Positions 1 through 8,219 are shown, numbered from the stretch's first letter. The stretch is DNA of 36,222 nucleotides from Nitrospira sp. (GCA_019636915.1 JAHBWQ010000018.1:1-36222); one strand, 5' to 3'. A program made the numbers and translations. Notes: generated by a model from the sequence alone, not told the origin.

Positions 1-903
1 AAGAAACTGGGTCATGATGTCTGTCCACTCGGCGTGAAGAGCGATCTCAGTGTGATCCAGGCTGCCATTGATCAGTGGAAACCGGATATCTCCTTCAACT
101 TACTGGAAGAGTTTGATGGCGTGGCGGTCTATGATCAGCACGTGGTGTCGTACCTCGAACTGCTCCACATGCCCTACACCGGCTGTAACCCCCGCGGCCT
201 CATGTTGGCGCGGGATAAGGTCCTCACCAAAAAGGTCCTGTCCTTCCATCGAATCCCCTACCCCGACTTCATGGAGGTCCCACAGGGACGGGTGGCCAAA
301 CGGCCAAAGCAGCTTGCCTTTCCGTTGATCGTCAAGTCAGTGACTGAAGAGGCTTCCCTGGGGATTTCACAAGCCTCAATCGTGGGAGACGACGACAAGC
401 TGAGTGAGCGGGTGGCTTTTGTTCACACTAGCGTCGGAAGTGGGGCATTGGTTGAACGGTATATCGAGGGTCGCGAACTCTATGTCGGCATCATCGGCAA
501 CGGACATCTCCAAGTGCTGCCGGTGTGGGAGCTCATCATGGACAAGTTACCGGATGACGCCAAACGCATCGCGACCGAACGGGTGAAATGGAGCAGGAAA
601 TATCAACAGAAGTACGGCATCACATCGCGAGAAGCGGACAACCTGCCGGAAGGGAAAGCTCAAGAAATCCAAGACCTGGCGAAACGAGTCTATCGCGCCC
701 TCGGGCTCAGCGGCTATGCGCGAATTGATATGCGGATGGACACCGACGGACAGCTCTACGTGCTGGAAGCCAATCCAAATCCGCAAATCGCAGAAGATGA
801 AGACTTCGCCGATTCGGCCAAGGAGACCGGTTACGACTACACAGAACTGCTGCAAGAGCTGCTGAACGTCGGCCTCCGCTGGCGCCCTGCCAAAGCAGCG
901 TAA
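1..903 (+). CDS. ATP-grasp ligase, D-Ala-D-Ala ligase-like (5' truncated by window edge)
   Basis: The reading frame is open from base 1, so the gene starts upstream of the window; the GTG at 34 is internal. About 300 residues are visible. The product resembles the D-alanine-D-alanine ligase/RimK-like ATP-grasp superfamily, which forms an acyl-phosphate with ATP and ligates it to an amine. Visible landmarks are a Ddl-like segment NLLEEFDG, the segment PYTGCNP before the ATP-grasp fold, a lysine in LIVKSVTEEASLGIS (ATP-binding strand and loop), VERYIEGRELYVGI, and the metal-binding C-terminal part YARIDMRMD followed by LEANPNPQIAEDEDFA. The EANPNP element matches the Ddl-type Mg site. The substrate cannot be told from sequence; it may not be a cell-wall Ddl because the N-terminal substrate region is mostly outside the window. 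Confident on fold, not on substrate. Confidence 0.85.
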   Translation, partial: KKLGHDVCPLGVKSDLSVIQAAIDQWKPDISFNLLEEFDGVAVYDQHVVSYLELLHMPYTGCNPRGLMLARDKVLTKKVLSFHRIPYPDFMEVPQGRVAKRPKQLAFPLIVKSVTEEASLGISQASIVGDDDKLSERVAFVHTSVGSGALVERYIEGRELYVGIIGNGHLQVLPVWELIMDKLPDDAKRIATERVKWSRKYQQKYGITSREADNLPEGKAQEIQDLAKRVYRALGLSGYARIDMRMDTDGQLYVLEANPNPQIAEDEDFADSAKETGYDYTELLQELLNVGLRWRPAKAA

Positions 904-1106
904 GCTCCTCCCAGCCAGAATGTCGGAATTCCTGTCGTCGCGACATTCACACAGGACGATAGCTGCACCGCTACTCGTCCAACACTGCCGTTCTATTTCC
1001 ACCACTTTCTTGAGCATTCCATCTCTCTATGAAATAGTGACGACACAGTGCCTATTGGTCTTTTCTTGAAACAACCCTCATCACTCTCATTCGTGGAGGC
1101 TCATCC

Positions 1107-1493
1107 ATGATGCCAACATTCACCACTTACCGACATGCCTTGTGGCTCCCTACCCTGCTGGTCTTGGCAACCGGGTGCGCTCAAACTGTCGCGCAGGAAC
1201 AGCTGTCGCAGGAATATCTCGGGCTAGGGATCGTGTCTGGAACGCTGGGTGAACAAAAACGTTTAGGGCTATCGACCGGGGAACTGCGCTCAACATCGGT
1301 GGTCGGTCAAGTACAGGCCTTGGAAGGTGGCGCCTACCTGATTCAGGATAGCCAGGGAAGGGAACTCCGTATTCCGCATGATGAGAATACGAGGATCGAT
1401 CGACCGGCCCATGTGGGTGATCTGATTCAATCCTGGCTCGACCACCACGGCCGCGCTGTCCTGATCCGGAGTCTTGATGGAAACGGGCGATAG
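1107..1493 (+). CDS. Small lipoprotein, function unknown
   Basis: A 128-residue protein starting at an ATG preceded by GGAGG with a 7-nt spacer. Residues 1-24 form a lipoprotein signal: a positive/polar start, a hydrophobic LWLPTLLVLA core and the lipobox LATGC, so the mature protein should begin at Cys24 and be anchored to a membrane. The rest is a compact soluble domain of about 100 residues ending in AVLIRSLDGNGR, with a segment QALEGGAYLIQDSQGRELRIPHDENTRI that looks like a small beta-rich fold. I do not recognise a named family. The last 14 codons reappear, degenerated, about 2.2 kb downstream at 3647-3691, which suggests a former paralogue. No close operon partner: over 200 bp separate it from the ATP-grasp gene and the next gene is convergent. 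Confidence 0.75.
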   Translation: MMPTFTTYRHALWLPTLLVLATGCAQTVAQEQLSQEYLGLGIVSGTLGEQKRLGLSTGELRSTSVVGQVQALEGGAYLIQDSQGRELRIPHDENTRIDRPAHVGDLIQSWLDHHGRAVLIRSLDGNGR

Positions 1494-1762
1494 CTGTCGC
1501 CTTCACCGCAGTCAGTCGGCACTGCCTCAAAAGTGCTGATGACCTCGATTGCCCACCCTTCGGACTTCTTGGCTGATCTGATTCCTGCTATCGTCTCATC
1601 ACGAAAGGATGAGTCTATGCGGTTCCTAGCTTATCAAGGCGTTCTTGCACAACGACGCCCCGTGCATTCACGTGTCTAAGCGTGGAGCCACAAAACTTGA
1701 CAGCCAGCACTACCTGCACAGATGGGAGTCCGTACGCCAGCCTGCCTTCCAAGCATGCAGGG

Positions 1763-2467
1763 CTACAGTCCCACCGCCCGATGCGTCTCATAGGTCATCA
1801 CGCCCAGAAAAGCCGCGAGCAGAAGATAGTAGGTGGCATAGCTCCAACGAGTGGACTGTGATACATCGTAATACCGTTCAGGTATCGCAGAACTATTCCG
1901 CCGGAACGTCGAGAGCAGGTGGGGAATCGACAGAAGTGCGAGAAGCAACAGCATGGGGCTGTGGTTCCAGATGAAAAGAGCCACGATCAACGGAGCTCCG
2001 ATCCACCATGTTTTCGGTGAAATAATCGACGTGATACGTCCCCCATCAAGAGGAGCCAGCGGGATCAAGTTGAACAGATTCAGCATGAACCCCGCATAGG
2101 CCAAAGCCCGGAGAAGCGGACTCTGGAGGGAGTCGGCGGCATAGAAGCACCCCATGGCGGCGATGGTTCCGACGACCGGTCCAGCCATGGCCACATAGGC
2201 TTCCGTTTCCACATCCATCGGTTGTTCTTTCAACTGAATCCAGGCTCCCACGAACGGGATGAACGTCGGAGCCCCGACATCTAATCCGCGTTGTCGGGCA
2301 GCGACAAAATGCCCCATTTCATGGCAAAAAATCAGGCCGACGAAGCCCACGGCATACCACCACCCAAAGACGAAACTATAGGTGATGACCGACAGAAGCA
2401 TCGTGCCGGAGGTCAGCAACACCTTACCGAACTTCGCCCCGGCGAGCAGAGCAAGCAGCGTTTTCAT
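1763..2467 (-). CDS. Site-2-protease-type M50 zinc metalloprotease
   Basis: An integral-membrane M50 family peptidase of 234 residues; this family cuts substrates within or next to the membrane. The zinc site is HEMGH at residues 49-53, and the second family motif NLIPLAPLDGGR (about 133-144) supplies the third zinc ligand Asp141. Hydrophobic segments lie near residues 18-48, 92-112, 120-138 and 165-190. I place the start at the ATG at 2467 because the longer frame reading back to 2575 would run deep into the upstream gene; from 2467 only 10 bp separate the two genes. It follows the DUF2167 gene on the same strand, so the two are probably co-transcribed. No PDZ domain is present, so it is not an RseP-type protein; it resembles the short, PDZ-less site-2 proteases of unknown substrate. 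Confidence 0.9.
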   Translation of the reverse strand: MKTLLALLAGAKFGKVLLTSGTMLLSVITYSFVFGWWYAVGFVGLIFCHEMGHFVAARQRGLDVGAPTFIPFVGAWIQLKEQPMDVETEAYVAMAGPVVGTIAAMGCFYAADSLQSPLLRALAYAGFMLNLFNLIPLAPLDGGRITSIISPKTWWIGAPLIVALFIWNHSPMLLLLALLSIPHLLSTFRRNSSAIPERYYDVSQSTRWSYATYYLLLAAFLGVMTYETHRAVGL

Positions 2468-2477
2468 CTCGTTTCCA

Positions 2478-3335
2478 TCAGGCTGATGGCGTCGTCGTAG
2501 AACGCCCCTTGACGATCTTCCACACCCAGGCCACCACAGCCGCTCCAGCGAGGAGAATGACCTTCTTGAAGGCAATGATCAAGACGAGTAACTTGGCCAG
2601 CAGTCCTGATTTAAAGGCCGCGCCCGCAACCAATGCCGCCAGCCCAACCGCCGCGACCTTGTCGGTCGTGCTGTCGAAGTCTGTGTACCGCTTGCCCTGC
2701 ACAAAGTTGAGATTCGATAACAAACTCGCCGCATGAGGTTTGAGCGTAGGCAACTGAGCTAGATCAGCCACAAGATTCATGCTCATGTATCCGTGACGAC
2801 CCAGTGCGAGGGTGTTGTAGTTAACCGTTGTACCATGGCTGGTCTCGGCAGCGATCGCCCACACCACTTTATTTGTCGCCTTATCATAGTGTGGCTTCTC
2901 TTCCCACCCTCTGACGGTCAGCCCCTCCATCCCCATTTCACGCCGCTTGGCATTGGCCTCTTCCGTTCCTTCCTTAATAGAGTCCAGCATTTCATCAGTG
3001 TCCCAGGCTGACGCATCATCATCCTCCACATACCCTGCATCGATGAATCGAATCACCACAAACCAATCACTATCCCCCGAGCCACCCGTGACCAATCCAA
3101 GCTCCGCACCTGAAGGGAAATTGCCCATCTCTCTCAAGAGCCTCTCAGTGTCTTTCGATCCGAGAAAGCGATAGTCTGCTGATAACTTGAGCGTGGCTTG
3201 TTCTCCGAGCGGCGCTTCGAGTGGTCCCTGTTGCCAGGCATAGGTCGGTTCAGCTGGCTGAGCGCGGACCTCCCCCCAAATGCCCATGACGGCAACCACA
3301 CAGACGAGACAGATGCGAAGAATCATGGATGTCAT
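2478..3335 (-). CDS. DUF2167 membrane-anchored protein
   Basis: A 285-residue protein resembling the DUF2167 family (predicted membrane-anchored proteins of unknown function). The ATG at 3335 is chosen because GGGAGGATTT precedes it directly; the longer frame upstream to 3461 has no comparable site. Residues 1-25 are a signal peptide (ILRICLVCVVAVMGIWGEVRAQPA). The extracytoplasmic domain (about 26-215) carries typical DUF2167 features such as LRFLG-like YRFLGSKDTERLL, GLVTGGSGDSDWFVVIRFIDAGYVEDDDA and WEEKPHYDKATNKVVWAI. The C-terminus has hydrophobic stretches (VAAVGLAALVAGAAFKSG and LLAKLLVLIIAF/VILLAGAAVVAWVW) ending in a basic tail, so the protein is anchored by its C-terminal end. It is the first gene of a two-gene unit with the M50 protease. 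Confidence 0.85.
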   Translation of the reverse strand: MTSMILRICLVCVVAVMGIWGEVRAQPAEPTYAWQQGPLEAPLGEQATLKLSADYRFLGSKDTERLLREMGNFPSGAELGLVTGGSGDSDWFVVIRFIDAGYVEDDDASAWDTDEMLDSIKEGTEEANAKRREMGMEGLTVRGWEEKPHYDKATNKVVWAIAAETSHGTTVNYNTLALGRHGYMSMNLVADLAQLPTLKPHAASLLSNLNFVQGKRYTDFDSTTDKVAAVGLAALVAGAAFKSGLLAKLLVLIIAFKKVILLAGAAVVAWVWKIVKGRSTTTPSA

Positions 3336-3471
3336 AAATCCTCCCAGATAAGGGGTTGTAGCACGAGGCGAAGAAAAACCCATCGTAAAATGCTGTATGA
3401 GACAGGACGACGACTCTAGGCGATCGCTACCAGCAAGGAGTGGGCCATGAGGAATACACACGACTAACTCT

Positions 3472-3489
3472 CACGCCTCGAGAGGCGTG
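3472..3489. repeat. Short GC-rich hairpin
   Basis: CACGCCTC and GAGGCGTG form a near-continuous inverted repeat with a very small loop. There is no T tract on either side, so a classic intrinsic terminator is not supported. It lies upstream of the DUF2167 gene, in or near its promoter region, and could be a protein-binding site or a remnant of a larger repeat. Confidence 0.35.
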
Positions 3490-3646
3490 CCTTAACTAAG
3501 GAGACAATGCGTCGTGCAAGTGTATCCAATTGTATTCTGGAAGTATCCAAATTGATTCAATGCACAGGCGTGATCGATCCGTTCTTACGTTCATATATTC
3601 TGCCAAACAGGTCGTTGGAATGGGCATGGTGATGGAAGTCTAGTAG

Positions 3647-3691
3647 AGCCGCATCCTACTGATCCGGAGTCTTAAGGGAAACGGCCGCTAG
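3647..3691 (+). pseudogene. Remnant of a paralogue of the lipoprotein gene at 1107-1493
   Basis: Fifteen codons read SRILLIRSLKGNGR-stop, against GRAVLIRSLDGNGR-stop at the end of the lipoprotein gene (1449-1493). The DNA shares the run CTGATCCGGAGTCTT exactly and diverges on both sides. Two in-frame stops (TAG TAG) sit immediately upstream, so nothing is left of the rest of the gene. The simplest reading is a tandem duplication or gene-conversion event followed by decay. Only the 3' tip is recognisable. Confidence 0.6.
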
Positions 3692-3791
3692 CACGCACTC
3701 GGGTCAGGCGGAACGTCATCATGTCGCGGGCTGAGCTGAACACTCTTGACGGCTCATCACAAAAAGATTCCCGACCCTCTTTTCGATCGTG

Positions 3792-3914
3792 CTAAGTCCC
3801 AGCATAGGTCGACTCCGATCCGAACGTATGCTCTACCAGCTCGCATTCTCTGGAAAGAAGGTCATAGGCCGTTTGTGCCTCTCCAAGCTCTAAAGCCGCA
3901 CGACCATAAACCAT
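3792..3914 (-). pseudogene. Possible TPR-gene fragment (40 codons)
   Basis: On the minus strand a 40-residue frame reads MVYGRAALELGEAQTAYDLL and continues SRECELVEHTFGSESTYAGT-stop. The first half has the helix-turn-helix spacing and residues (G, A, A, Y, L) of a tetratricopeptide repeat. There is no ribosome binding site and a stop lies a few codons upstream, so I read it as a fragment of a lost gene or a chance ORF, not as a functional gene. Confidence 0.25.
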
Positions 3915-3973
3915 GAGTCTATTATTTCCGCGATGGGGCTACGGTAATCAGCGGTTGGCTCTCATGTTGATGT

Positions 3974-4110
3974 CTAGGAGCCTGTCCAAGATTAGGAAGT
4001 GTGTGAATCTTGACTCACGTATTTGGTTTAGGATCTACGATCTCGATCCGACCAATATGATCTGATCCTCCTCAATCAACCAATTTCATCAATGTCGGAT
4101 AGGCTCCTAG
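3974..4110. mobile_element. MITE-like element with IS5-type ends and CTAG target duplication
   Basis: A 129-bp segment (3978-4106) is bounded by inverted repeats GAGCCTGTCCAAGATT and, on the other strand, GAGCCTATCCGACATT (13 of 16 identical). Each end is flanked by CTAG (3974-3977 and 4107-4110), a 4-bp duplication of the YTAR kind typical of IS5-family insertion. The interior encodes nothing of useful length, so the element would depend on a transposase elsewhere in the genome. What I see is the repeats and the duplication; the IS5 link is inference. A 12-bp palindrome GATAATATTATC follows at 4116-4127. Confidence 0.55.
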
Positions 4111-4414
4111 AAGCCGATAATATTATCCAGGAGATGTGAGGTCTTGTAATGGCACATCGTTCGACGCTCAACCTGTGCCAGCCTATCAATTGATCCTTAT
4201 GGTGAGTTATTGTGCCCGGAGCGACTAATTCATTCACACTGTGCAATACCCGAAGAGAGCCAGACTCACGGGACAAGCGCATCCGTCACACCAGTCTCGC
4301 CCGTCTCCACCATCTCATACAAGTCGAAACTCCGCATCGGCGCCGATGCACACCTCGAAGCCCATCATCCCCTAGTAGGATACCCACGACCGACAAACAC
4401 GCCGCTCGAACTCG

Positions 4415-4657
4415 TCACGCGACAATCGTCGGGAGACCCGGACGCCGAAGTGAGGCGACAACGACCGACATATTATCGATCTCAGCCCAGGACAGCAGCA
4501 CCACCTCCGGCTCAGCGCTGAATGATTGGAGCAGCAGGATGACACCGAGAAAGACGGCGATAATGGCGGGCCAGATCATCGACAGGGCACCGAGCACGAG
4601 GACAAGCATGAACGCCGCTAATATCTGCTGACCGAGTAGGCTTTTGATCATGATCAT
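4415..4657 (-). CDS. Small two-helix membrane protein, unknown
   Basis: An 80-residue protein beginning MIMIKSLLGQQILAAF. The ATG at 4657 is preferred because GAGGGAGGG lies just upstream with a 4-7 nt spacer; the longer reading to 4687 is not needed. Residues 10-24 (ILAAFMLVLVLGALS) and 27-44 (IWPAIIAVFLGVILLLQSF) form two closely spaced hydrophobic segments, giving a hairpin in the membrane, followed by a polar tail (AEPEVVLLSWAEIDNMSVVV and RRPGLPTIVA). I recognise no family. It stands alone in a gene-poor region and has no obvious partner. The clear ribosome binding site and coherent membrane pattern support a real gene, but it could also be a chance hydrophobic ORF. Confidence 0.5.
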   Translation of the reverse strand: MIMIKSLLGQQILAAFMLVLVLGALSMIWPAIIAVFLGVILLLQSFSAEPEVVLLSWAEIDNMSVVVASLRRPGLPTIVA

Positions 4658-5398
4658 AAGTCCCTCCCTCGTTAGAGTGCTCCACAATACCTGATTAGAA
4701 TGCGAAGGCCGGTGTCACTTTAATTGCGCATCGGGTGTTCGATACATTCCGCCATCCTAATCGTCTCATGCGTAATGGACCAGAGCCATTCATCTCTACT
4801 AACCTGTTTTGCCTTTAGCTGCGTCCTTGTGTGGTAAATTTACCTAGCAAAGAATGGGCCGAGAAACATCCGAGAAGGATGGCGCAAATTCCTAAGGATT
4901 AGACAGCTTCCCCGAAGGCCCCAGCCATGAAGGCAAATCTTTTTGGATACACTGAATCTGATCAGATGCAGTGAAGGGGACTGTTCTGAAGTTTGGGTAG
5001 CGGACGACCTCTAACAACTCCCCCCCTAGATATTGTATGCCATCCTGTCGTACGTACCATTACTTTTCGACACCTTAATCTCTTTTTCATCCCCCTCGCG
5101 CCTTCCTTCTTGCCGCATTTCCTGTAAAGAATAGAAAAGAAGGGTACCTTGAACATCCCCAGTTGCAAACCGGCGCGAGAGGGCGTATAGGACATAGTAG
5201 GACTTTCTCGTACCACCCAAATTTCACGAGCGTGTATCAGTCACAGATTCCGTGCTATGGCCGGATCGCTTGCTTCTGTTTCGTGGTCGACATGAGGCCG
5301 TGTGAACAGGACAAAGGGATGCCCCATGCATCGGGTGTTCATATTTTGAAACTAGGTTTCGTCGGATTACCGACTTTCATCATTTTGTGAGGTGGGTC
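4658..5398. other. Gene-poor stretch, long leader of the OmpA-like gene
   Basis: About 740 bp without a supportable gene. Two overlapping minus-strand frames of 64 and 84 codons around 4962-5220 lack ribosome binding sites and recognisable features. The right part holds a candidate promoter at 5163-5191, which would leave a leader of roughly 200 nt before the OmpA-like gene. A 13-bp direct repeat (GCATCGGGTGTTC at 4728 and 5328) is within chance expectation. Confidence 0.5.
5163..5191 (+). promoter_or_regulatory. Candidate sigma70-type promoter for the OmpA-like gene
   Basis: TTGCAA and TATAGG are separated by exactly 17 bp. The boxes match the -35 and -10 consensus at four positions each. 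It is the best-spaced candidate upstream of the gene starting at 5399, although it lies about 200 bp away. Confidence 0.3.
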
Positions 5399-6814
5399 AT
5401 GATAAGGACGATGAAGCTTCTCTCTTGTGCCTTGCTCTTCGCCGTCGTGGCGAATGGACATGAATCGAGCCTGGCTGCCGCCCAAGCAAGTGACGTTCGA
5501 TCGGAGGGGGAGCGGACCTCTCGGCTGACCTTGCTCGTCAGCTTTCTGATGCCGGGCGATGCGCATTCCGGCCAGCAGGACGATCAGAAGGCAGCCTCCG
5601 GTCACCAAGTCGCCTCCGAGGACTCTCCGCTTGTTTCGGCCATTACCCCCATGACGTCGATCACCATCGACGTACCCCAGAGCCAAACTGGGGAAACCGA
5701 AGCTACGCAAGAGAAAGAAAAGGAAAAGGCCGATGCGGACATCGAGCAGGAAAAGGCACGGCTTGAGCTGCTGCTACAACAGCTCACAGCCAAGGAAAGG
5801 GAACTGGCCCTCTTGCGAGAAAAGACCACCGCGGCGGCTAATCAGTTGAACGCGGAAAAAACCCGTGCTGAAGCGTTGGAAGCGCAGCTCAATCAGAAGG
5901 AGCAAGAACTCTCGGGGATCTGCACGGCGCGGGACAACCACCAACAGATGTCGCAGGAGCTGAACCGGACCAAGAGCAGTCTGGAGTTGGCCAAGCAGCA
6001 AGTCGCCGACATCGAGCGGCAATTTACGATCAGCAACGATCAGCTTGATGTCGCCATGCAGCGTATCGCGGACCTTGACCTGCAGCTGGTGGCCAAAGAT
6101 CAAGAGTTAAAAATGGAACTCGCCAGCCGCGACTCGCAGCTCGTACAGGCCAAACGCCTGCTGGCGAGTGTGGGGAAGAGCTTGCCGAAGCCGGTCAAGC
6201 TGACTCCCTCCATGAAGAATGCCTTTCCTCAACAGGCTGTTGCACGTATCTCGCCTGACCTCACCAAGGTCAATGAGAAGTTGATGGCTGCACTCAAGGA
6301 CGAGCTGAAACGAGGCACCGTGGTGATGGAGCAACGCGGTGACAAGCTCACACTTGCATTGGCATCAGGAGAACTGTTCGGCGCAGGACGAGTGACCATG
6401 ACACCGGCAGGAGCCTCCCTGGTCAAGCGAATCGGCGTCGCCTTACGGAAATTCCGTCCTGAGAGCATCGAAGTGGCCGGGCATACCGACAGCATCCCAG
6501 TCAAATACAATCCTAAGCGCCCGTTTAAGGATAACGCTGAGCTGTCCCAGGCCCGCGCCGAAAACGCGAGCCGCGCGTTGATCAAAGGTGGACTGGGTGC
6601 TGATCGAGTCAAGGCCGTCGGCTATGCTGACTCCCGTCCCGTTGCGACCAACGACACGGAAGAAGGCCGGACCAAGAACCGGCGGGTCGAGATTATTGTG
6701 ACCCAATCGGGCCAGCCGATCGCTTCCACAGGTGAGAAGGATGGGCAGACTCCGGATGGCAACAAAACGGCAGCTCCATACGGAGCCATGATTCAAAAAG
6801 TCGCCACGCGCTAA
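5399..6814 (+). CDS. OmpA-family peptidoglycan-binding protein with long coiled coil
   Basis: A 471-residue envelope protein. The ATG at 5399 follows GAGGTGG with good spacing; an in-frame GTG at 5387 is less likely. Residues 1-28 look like a signal peptide ending near LAAAQA. Residues about 100-235 are rich in E, K, Q and L in heptad-like order (EKARLELLLQQLTAKERELA and similar), a long coiled coil. The C-terminal OmpA-like domain (about 300-435) includes IEVAGHTDSIPVKYN with Asp364 and TKNRRVEIIV with Arg428/429, the positions that bind diaminopimelate in this family. A coiled-coil stalk joined to an OmpA domain recalls MotB-like and Pal-like spacers, but no MotB transmembrane plug is present, so I would call it an OmpA-domain structural protein tethering the envelope to peptidoglycan. 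A terminator follows directly. Confidence 0.88.
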   Translation: MIRTMKLLSCALLFAVVANGHESSLAAAQASDVRSEGERTSRLTLLVSFLMPGDAHSGQQDDQKAASGHQVASEDSPLVSAITPMTSITIDVPQSQTGETEATQEKEKEKADADIEQEKARLELLLQQLTAKERELALLREKTTAAANQLNAEKTRAEALEAQLNQKEQELSGICTARDNHQQMSQELNRTKSSLELAKQQVADIERQFTISNDQLDVAMQRIADLDLQLVAKDQELKMELASRDSQLVQAKRLLASVGKSLPKPVKLTPSMKNAFPQQAVARISPDLTKVNEKLMAALKDELKRGTVVMEQRGDKLTLALASGELFGAGRVTMTPAGASLVKRIGVALRKFRPESIEVAGHTDSIPVKYNPKRPFKDNAELSQARAENASRALIKGGLGADRVKAVGYADSRPVATNDTEEGRTKNRRVEIIVTQSGQPIASTGEKDGQTPDGNKTAAPYGAMIQKVATR

Positions 6815-6827
6815 GCTGTTAACCGTC

Positions 6828-6860
6828 GCGCCTCCCGGCCCATAACGGGCAGGGAGGCGC
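6828..6860 (+). terminator. Hairpin terminator after the OmpA-like gene
   Basis: GCGCCTCCC (6828-6836) pairs with GGGAGGCGC (6852-6860), and the stem is prolonged inward by GGCCC/GGGC around the loop ATAAC. The downstream sequence is pyrimidine-rich but not a clean T run. It begins 14 bp past the stop codon. Confidence 0.6.
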
Positions 6861-7059
6861 AATGCTCTTCCTCGCTCACACACCCTTCCTTGCTTTGTCT
6901 TTCAAATTCTGCCTATGTCCGATTCCTACTACGGAGTTGTCGCAGGCATAGGTGTCTCCTGCTTCCCTGACAGTCATATTGCTCTTGCTGGCTCGGCAGA
7001 CCCCTGCTTGAGGGGAAAACACGTGGTACAGTATGCTGCCCAGCATCACGAGGATAGCC

Positions 7060-7542
7060 ATGACACCAGCGGAAGCCGCCACAGCCCTATTCAAGACAAT
7101 GCCGCCCCCCATTACCCTCTCACAGCTTGAGGAATATGGGGTCGTGGCCGCTGAGTTCCAGGTACCTCACATTGCCAGAGAGATTCTCTCCCTGAATCTC
7201 TATTGGGCGCTGGCTGCCATCGACGCGCATATCCCCTCCAAGTACAGAGCCCTCATCAAGGAAGACCTGTTCGATTCCATCCAGACCCAGTGGTGGCCTT
7301 CCGGACAGTTGGGCGCAGGCACCTGGAGGGAGTATCAACCAGAGTTGAGTGAACGGCGTGAGCACTATGCCCGCCTGGTGGATCAGGAAGGGATCAACCC
7401 CATGGGGATCTGCGCAGAGACCGCAGGCCTCATGGAAGACCTGGGCCTCATCGAAGTAGACGAGCGCGAAAAACTCCTGGTACTGCTGATCGACTATGCG
7501 CCGGCTTCCGAATACGGCCGGCTCCTGGATCAGACAGGATAA
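7060..7542 (+). CDS. Conserved-looking cytosolic protein, unknown function
   Basis: A 160-residue protein. The ATG at 7060 is chosen over the in-frame ATG at 7033 because GAGGAT sits 4 nt before it. There is no signal peptide or membrane segment; the sequence is acidic and helix-rich, with repeated aromatic and charged residues (PHIAREILSLNLYWALAAID, TQWWPSGQLGAGTWREYQPE, ARLVDQEGINPMGICAETAG). I recognise no domain or catalytic motif. The gene is separated from its neighbours: a terminator and 200 bp upstream, and a convergent gpmA downstream, so context gives no clue. The composition and the ribosome binding site support a real gene. Confidence 0.7.
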   Translation: MTPAEAATALFKTMPPPITLSQLEEYGVVAAEFQVPHIAREILSLNLYWALAAIDAHIPSKYRALIKEDLFDSIQTQWWPSGQLGAGTWREYQPELSERREHYARLVDQEGINPMGICAETAGLMEDLGLIEVDEREKLLVLLIDYAPASEYGRLLDQTG

Positions 7543-7613
7543 GAACCTGTTACCTCGAGCAGCCCTTCGAGAGCGTTACGTTCCGAGCAACACTCAACAC
7601 TTCCATGACTCAA

Positions 7614-8219
7614 TCACAGATACCGATGCGACAGCACCTTGCCGCCATCATCAAATTCATAGAGCAACGGCACTCCAGTTGGAATATTGAGTTCCAACAC
7701 CGCTTCTTTCGATAACTGCTCCAACTGCATGACCAATGCACGCAGACTGTTGCCGTGCGCGGCAATAATGATGGTTTCACCCTTCATGAGATGAGGCTTA
7801 ATCCGCTGCTCGTAATAGGGCAACGCCCGTTCGGCCGTATCTTTTAAACTCTCTCCACCAGGCGGCTTCACATCGTAACTGCGCCGCCAGATCTTCACCT
7901 GTGCATCGCCGTACTTTTGTGCAGTTTCTGCTTTGTTCAGTCCCTGGAGCTCCCCATACATCCGTTCGTTCAACGCTTTATCCTTCTCGATCGGGATTGT
8001 TGTCTGCCCGATCGTTTCCAGCACGATACGCAATGTCTCGTTCGCCCTCATGAGGACCGAGGTATAGGCGCGGTGAAAGGTAAATCCCCGAAGCTTTTCA
8101 CCGGCCTGCTTCGCTTCCTCCATCCCCTTTGCGGACAGCGGCACATCTACCCATCCGGTAAAGCGATTTTCCAAGTTCCACTGTGATTCTCCATGACGAA
8201 GCAAAACCAATCGAGCCAT
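7614..8219 (-). CDS. gpmA: 2,3-bisphosphoglycerate-dependent phosphoglycerate mutase
   Basis: Interconverts 3- and 2-phosphoglycerate in glycolysis and gluconeogenesis in the cytosol. The 201-residue product starts [20 protein letters not shown]; His9 in the RHGE motif is the phosphorylated histidine of the family. Also visible are the [13 protein letters not shown] segment carrying the proton-donor Glu, and [10 protein letters not shown] with the second catalytic His. It is shorter than the roughly 250-residue enterobacterial enzyme, lacking part of the C-terminal tail but keeping all catalytic elements, as in many short dPGMs. The start at 8219 is supported by AGAGGAATTACG before the ATG. 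It lies downstream of the DUF2628-like gene on the same strand, about 54 bp away. 2-Phosphoglycerate is also the product of the glycerate 2-kinase at 21309-22646. Confidence 0.95.
   Translation of the reverse strand: MARLVLLRHGESQWNLENRFTGWVDVPLSAKGMEEAKQAGEKLRGFTFHRAYTSVLMRANETLRIVLETIGQTTIPIEKDKALNERMYGELQGLNKAETAQKYGDAQVKIWRRSYDVKPPGGESLKDTAERALPYYEQRIKPHLMKGETIIIAAHGNSLRALVMQLEQLSKEAVLELNIPTGVPLLYEFDDGGKVLSHRYL

Larger units (their letters stand above)
3336..4414. other. Gene-poor stretch with decayed fragments
   Basis: About 1.1 kb with no intact gene that I can support. It contains a short GC-rich hairpin, a 45-bp scar matching the 3' end of the lipoprotein gene at 1107-1493, a short TPR-like fragment on the minus strand and a MITE-like element. 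Each is listed separately. The local sequence is more AT-rich than the flanking genes and stop codons are frequent in all frames. Confidence 0.6.

Noticed and set aside
4833..4844. Perfect 12-bp palindrome GGTAAATTTACC
   Set aside because: Several 12-bp palindromes are expected in 36 kb; no gene start lies close enough to support an operator.
4962..5220. Two overlapping minus-strand frames (84 and 64 codons) in the gap before the OmpA-like gene
   Set aside because: No ribosome binding site, rare start codons and no recognisable features; they overlap a candidate promoter on the other strand.
4728..5340. 13-bp direct repeat GCATCGGGTGTTC, 600 bp apart
   Set aside because: Repeats of this length are expected by chance in a window of this size, and the flanks are unrelated.
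6876..7061. Minus-strand frame with one hydrophobic segment (MAILVMLGSILYHVFSPQAG)
   Set aside because: It overlaps the start of the better supported gene at 7060 and has no ribosome binding site; codon bias is ambiguous.
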